Below are positions 21,004 through 21,420 of a stretch of 21,420 bases of DNA, in pieces. Below the pieces are notes generated by a model that was not told where the DNA came from, did no database searches, and was given only the letters and a program-made list of their open reading frames with translations. Each line of letters begins with the position of its first letter. Positions within the stretch are counted from its first letter, which is position 1. This DNA comes from Penium margaritaceum. Its lineage: Eukaryota; Streptophyta; Zygnematophyceae; Desmidiales; Peniaceae. Position numbers and translations under genes: made by a program. The stretch spans positions 213,216-234,635 of the forward strand of contig SZWC01001617.1 in the NCBI GenBank assembly GCA_023375785.1. The letters run 5' to 3'.

Positions 21004-21043
21004 GCGATGGCAATGGCGATGGCGATGGCGATGGCGATGGCGA
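21004..21043. repeat. GGCGAT hexanucleotide microsatellite
   Basis: About six copies of GGCGAT, one with CAAT, followed by GAGGACGAGGATGAAG. On the minus strand this reads as alternating Ala-Ile or Pro-Ser codons depending on frame, which explains the hydrophobic AIAIAI run in one translation. That run is not a membrane segment with evidence behind it. Confidence 0.85.
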
Positions 21044-21109
21044 GGACGAGGATGAAGACGTTGACGAACGGGAGGAAGAGGAGGAGGAGAGAGAGGTGGG
21101 GCAGAGGGC

Positions 21110-21201
21110 GACGCTGATGGCGACGGGGAGGATGATGGCGATGGTGATGAGGATGGCGTGGACGACGATGGCGAGGACGCTGAGGACGACGGGGACGATG
21201 C
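21110..21201. repeat. Degenerate GAT/GAC/GGC trinucleotide repeat
   Basis: Mixed GATGGCGAC, GATGATGGCG and GAGGACGACG triplets form an impure trinucleotide tract, probably related to the hexanucleotide repeat just upstream. Confidence 0.65.
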
Positions 21202-21282
21202 CAGAGGGAGGGAGGTGGGGAGAGAGGGAGGGTGGAATGAGGGAACAAGCGGAAACGAGAAGGGACAGACTTGGAGTTGACT

Positions 21283-21367
21283 GAGGGAAAAGGGAAAGAG
21301 AGAGAGGGAGGGAGAGAGAGAGGGGGAGGGAGAGAGAGAGAGAGGGAGGGAGGGAGAGAGAGAGGGG

Positions 21368-21409
<42 letters not shown>

Positions 21410-21420
21410 GAGAGAGAGAG
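21283..21420. repeat. Pure-purine GA/GGGA microsatellite
   Basis: All 138 bases from 21283 to the window end are A or G. The tract mixes (GA)n runs with GGGA, GGGGGAG and GGGAGGGAGGG, and continues past the window. Such tracts are common in eukaryotic intergenic DNA. Mirror-symmetric homopurine runs can form intramolecular triplex DNA, and the G-runs can stack; neither is shown here. Confidence 0.95.

Noticed and set aside
20430..21248. Minus-strand ORF with an AIAIAI hydrophobic run suggesting a membrane segment
   Set aside because: The run is the GGCGAT microsatellite read in one frame. The remainder is low-complexity Pro/Ser/His.
20901..21284. Acidic plus-strand ORF with Asp-Gly and Glu runs
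   Set aside because: It is a translation of the GGCGAT and GAG simple repeats. No unique sequence supports a protein.

Overview
The window is dominated by one object: a head-to-tail satellite with a 13-bp unit, consensus TTTATGCACAAAG, that fills positions 1-18860 and runs off the left edge. It amounts to roughly 1450 units, all in one orientation. The remaining 2.56 kb (18861-21420) is a different, GC-richer sequence: a short unique junction, a decayed 182-bp tandem repeat with recurrent small hairpins, about 1.4 kb of strongly purine-biased DNA, GAT/GAC and GGCGAT simple repeats, and a pure-purine GA microsatellite that runs off the right edge. I see no convincing protein gene, no RNA gene, no insertion sequence and no CRISPR array.

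The composition points to a nuclear chromosome of a eukaryote, in centromeric, subtelomeric or other heterochromatin. The grounds are kilobase-scale satellite with higher-order structure, long GA microsatellites and no compact gene packing. I cannot name the lineage. The satellite unit is 4/13 G+C, whereas the right flank is clearly GC-rich, so the array edge at 18860 is a sharp composition break.

Inside the array the units are diverged enough to show how it grew. Rare variant units act as markers and reveal nested duplication. (1) A block of about 3.5 kb near the left end (about 480-3943) recurs at about 15240-18860, 14.7-14.9 kb away, and the second copy is cut off by the array edge. (2) An A-type higher-order block, marked by a TCTATGGACAAAG-like unit, an AAAAAGCAC-like unit and often a TTTATAAACAGAG-like unit, recurs eight times. 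(3) A B-type marker (AAAGGTTTTGCAC) recurs at spacings that include 780 and 390 bp, that is 60 and 30 units. (4) Local duplications of about 325 bp and a pair spaced 3.0 kb lie in the middle. This is the pattern expected from repeated unequal exchange.

The array is open in all three forward frames over long stretches because 13 is not a multiple of 3 and the unit holds no forward stop. All three frames read the same circular 13-residue peptide (MHKVYAQSLCTKF), so the long apparent ORFs are a property of the repeat and I do not call them genes. Two unit properties deserve attention. The core TTATGCACA fits the bacterial DnaA-box consensus TTATNCACA, and the variation is concentrated outside that core. 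The TTTGTGCACAAA variant is a perfect 12-bp palindrome. Whether any protein reads these sites cannot be settled from sequence.

In the right flank the minus strand is C/T-rich and therefore open in several frames. One of these frames holds two stretches with more ordinary protein composition, separated by low-complexity Pro/Ser sequence and an in-frame TAG. I list it as a weak candidate for a decayed exon.
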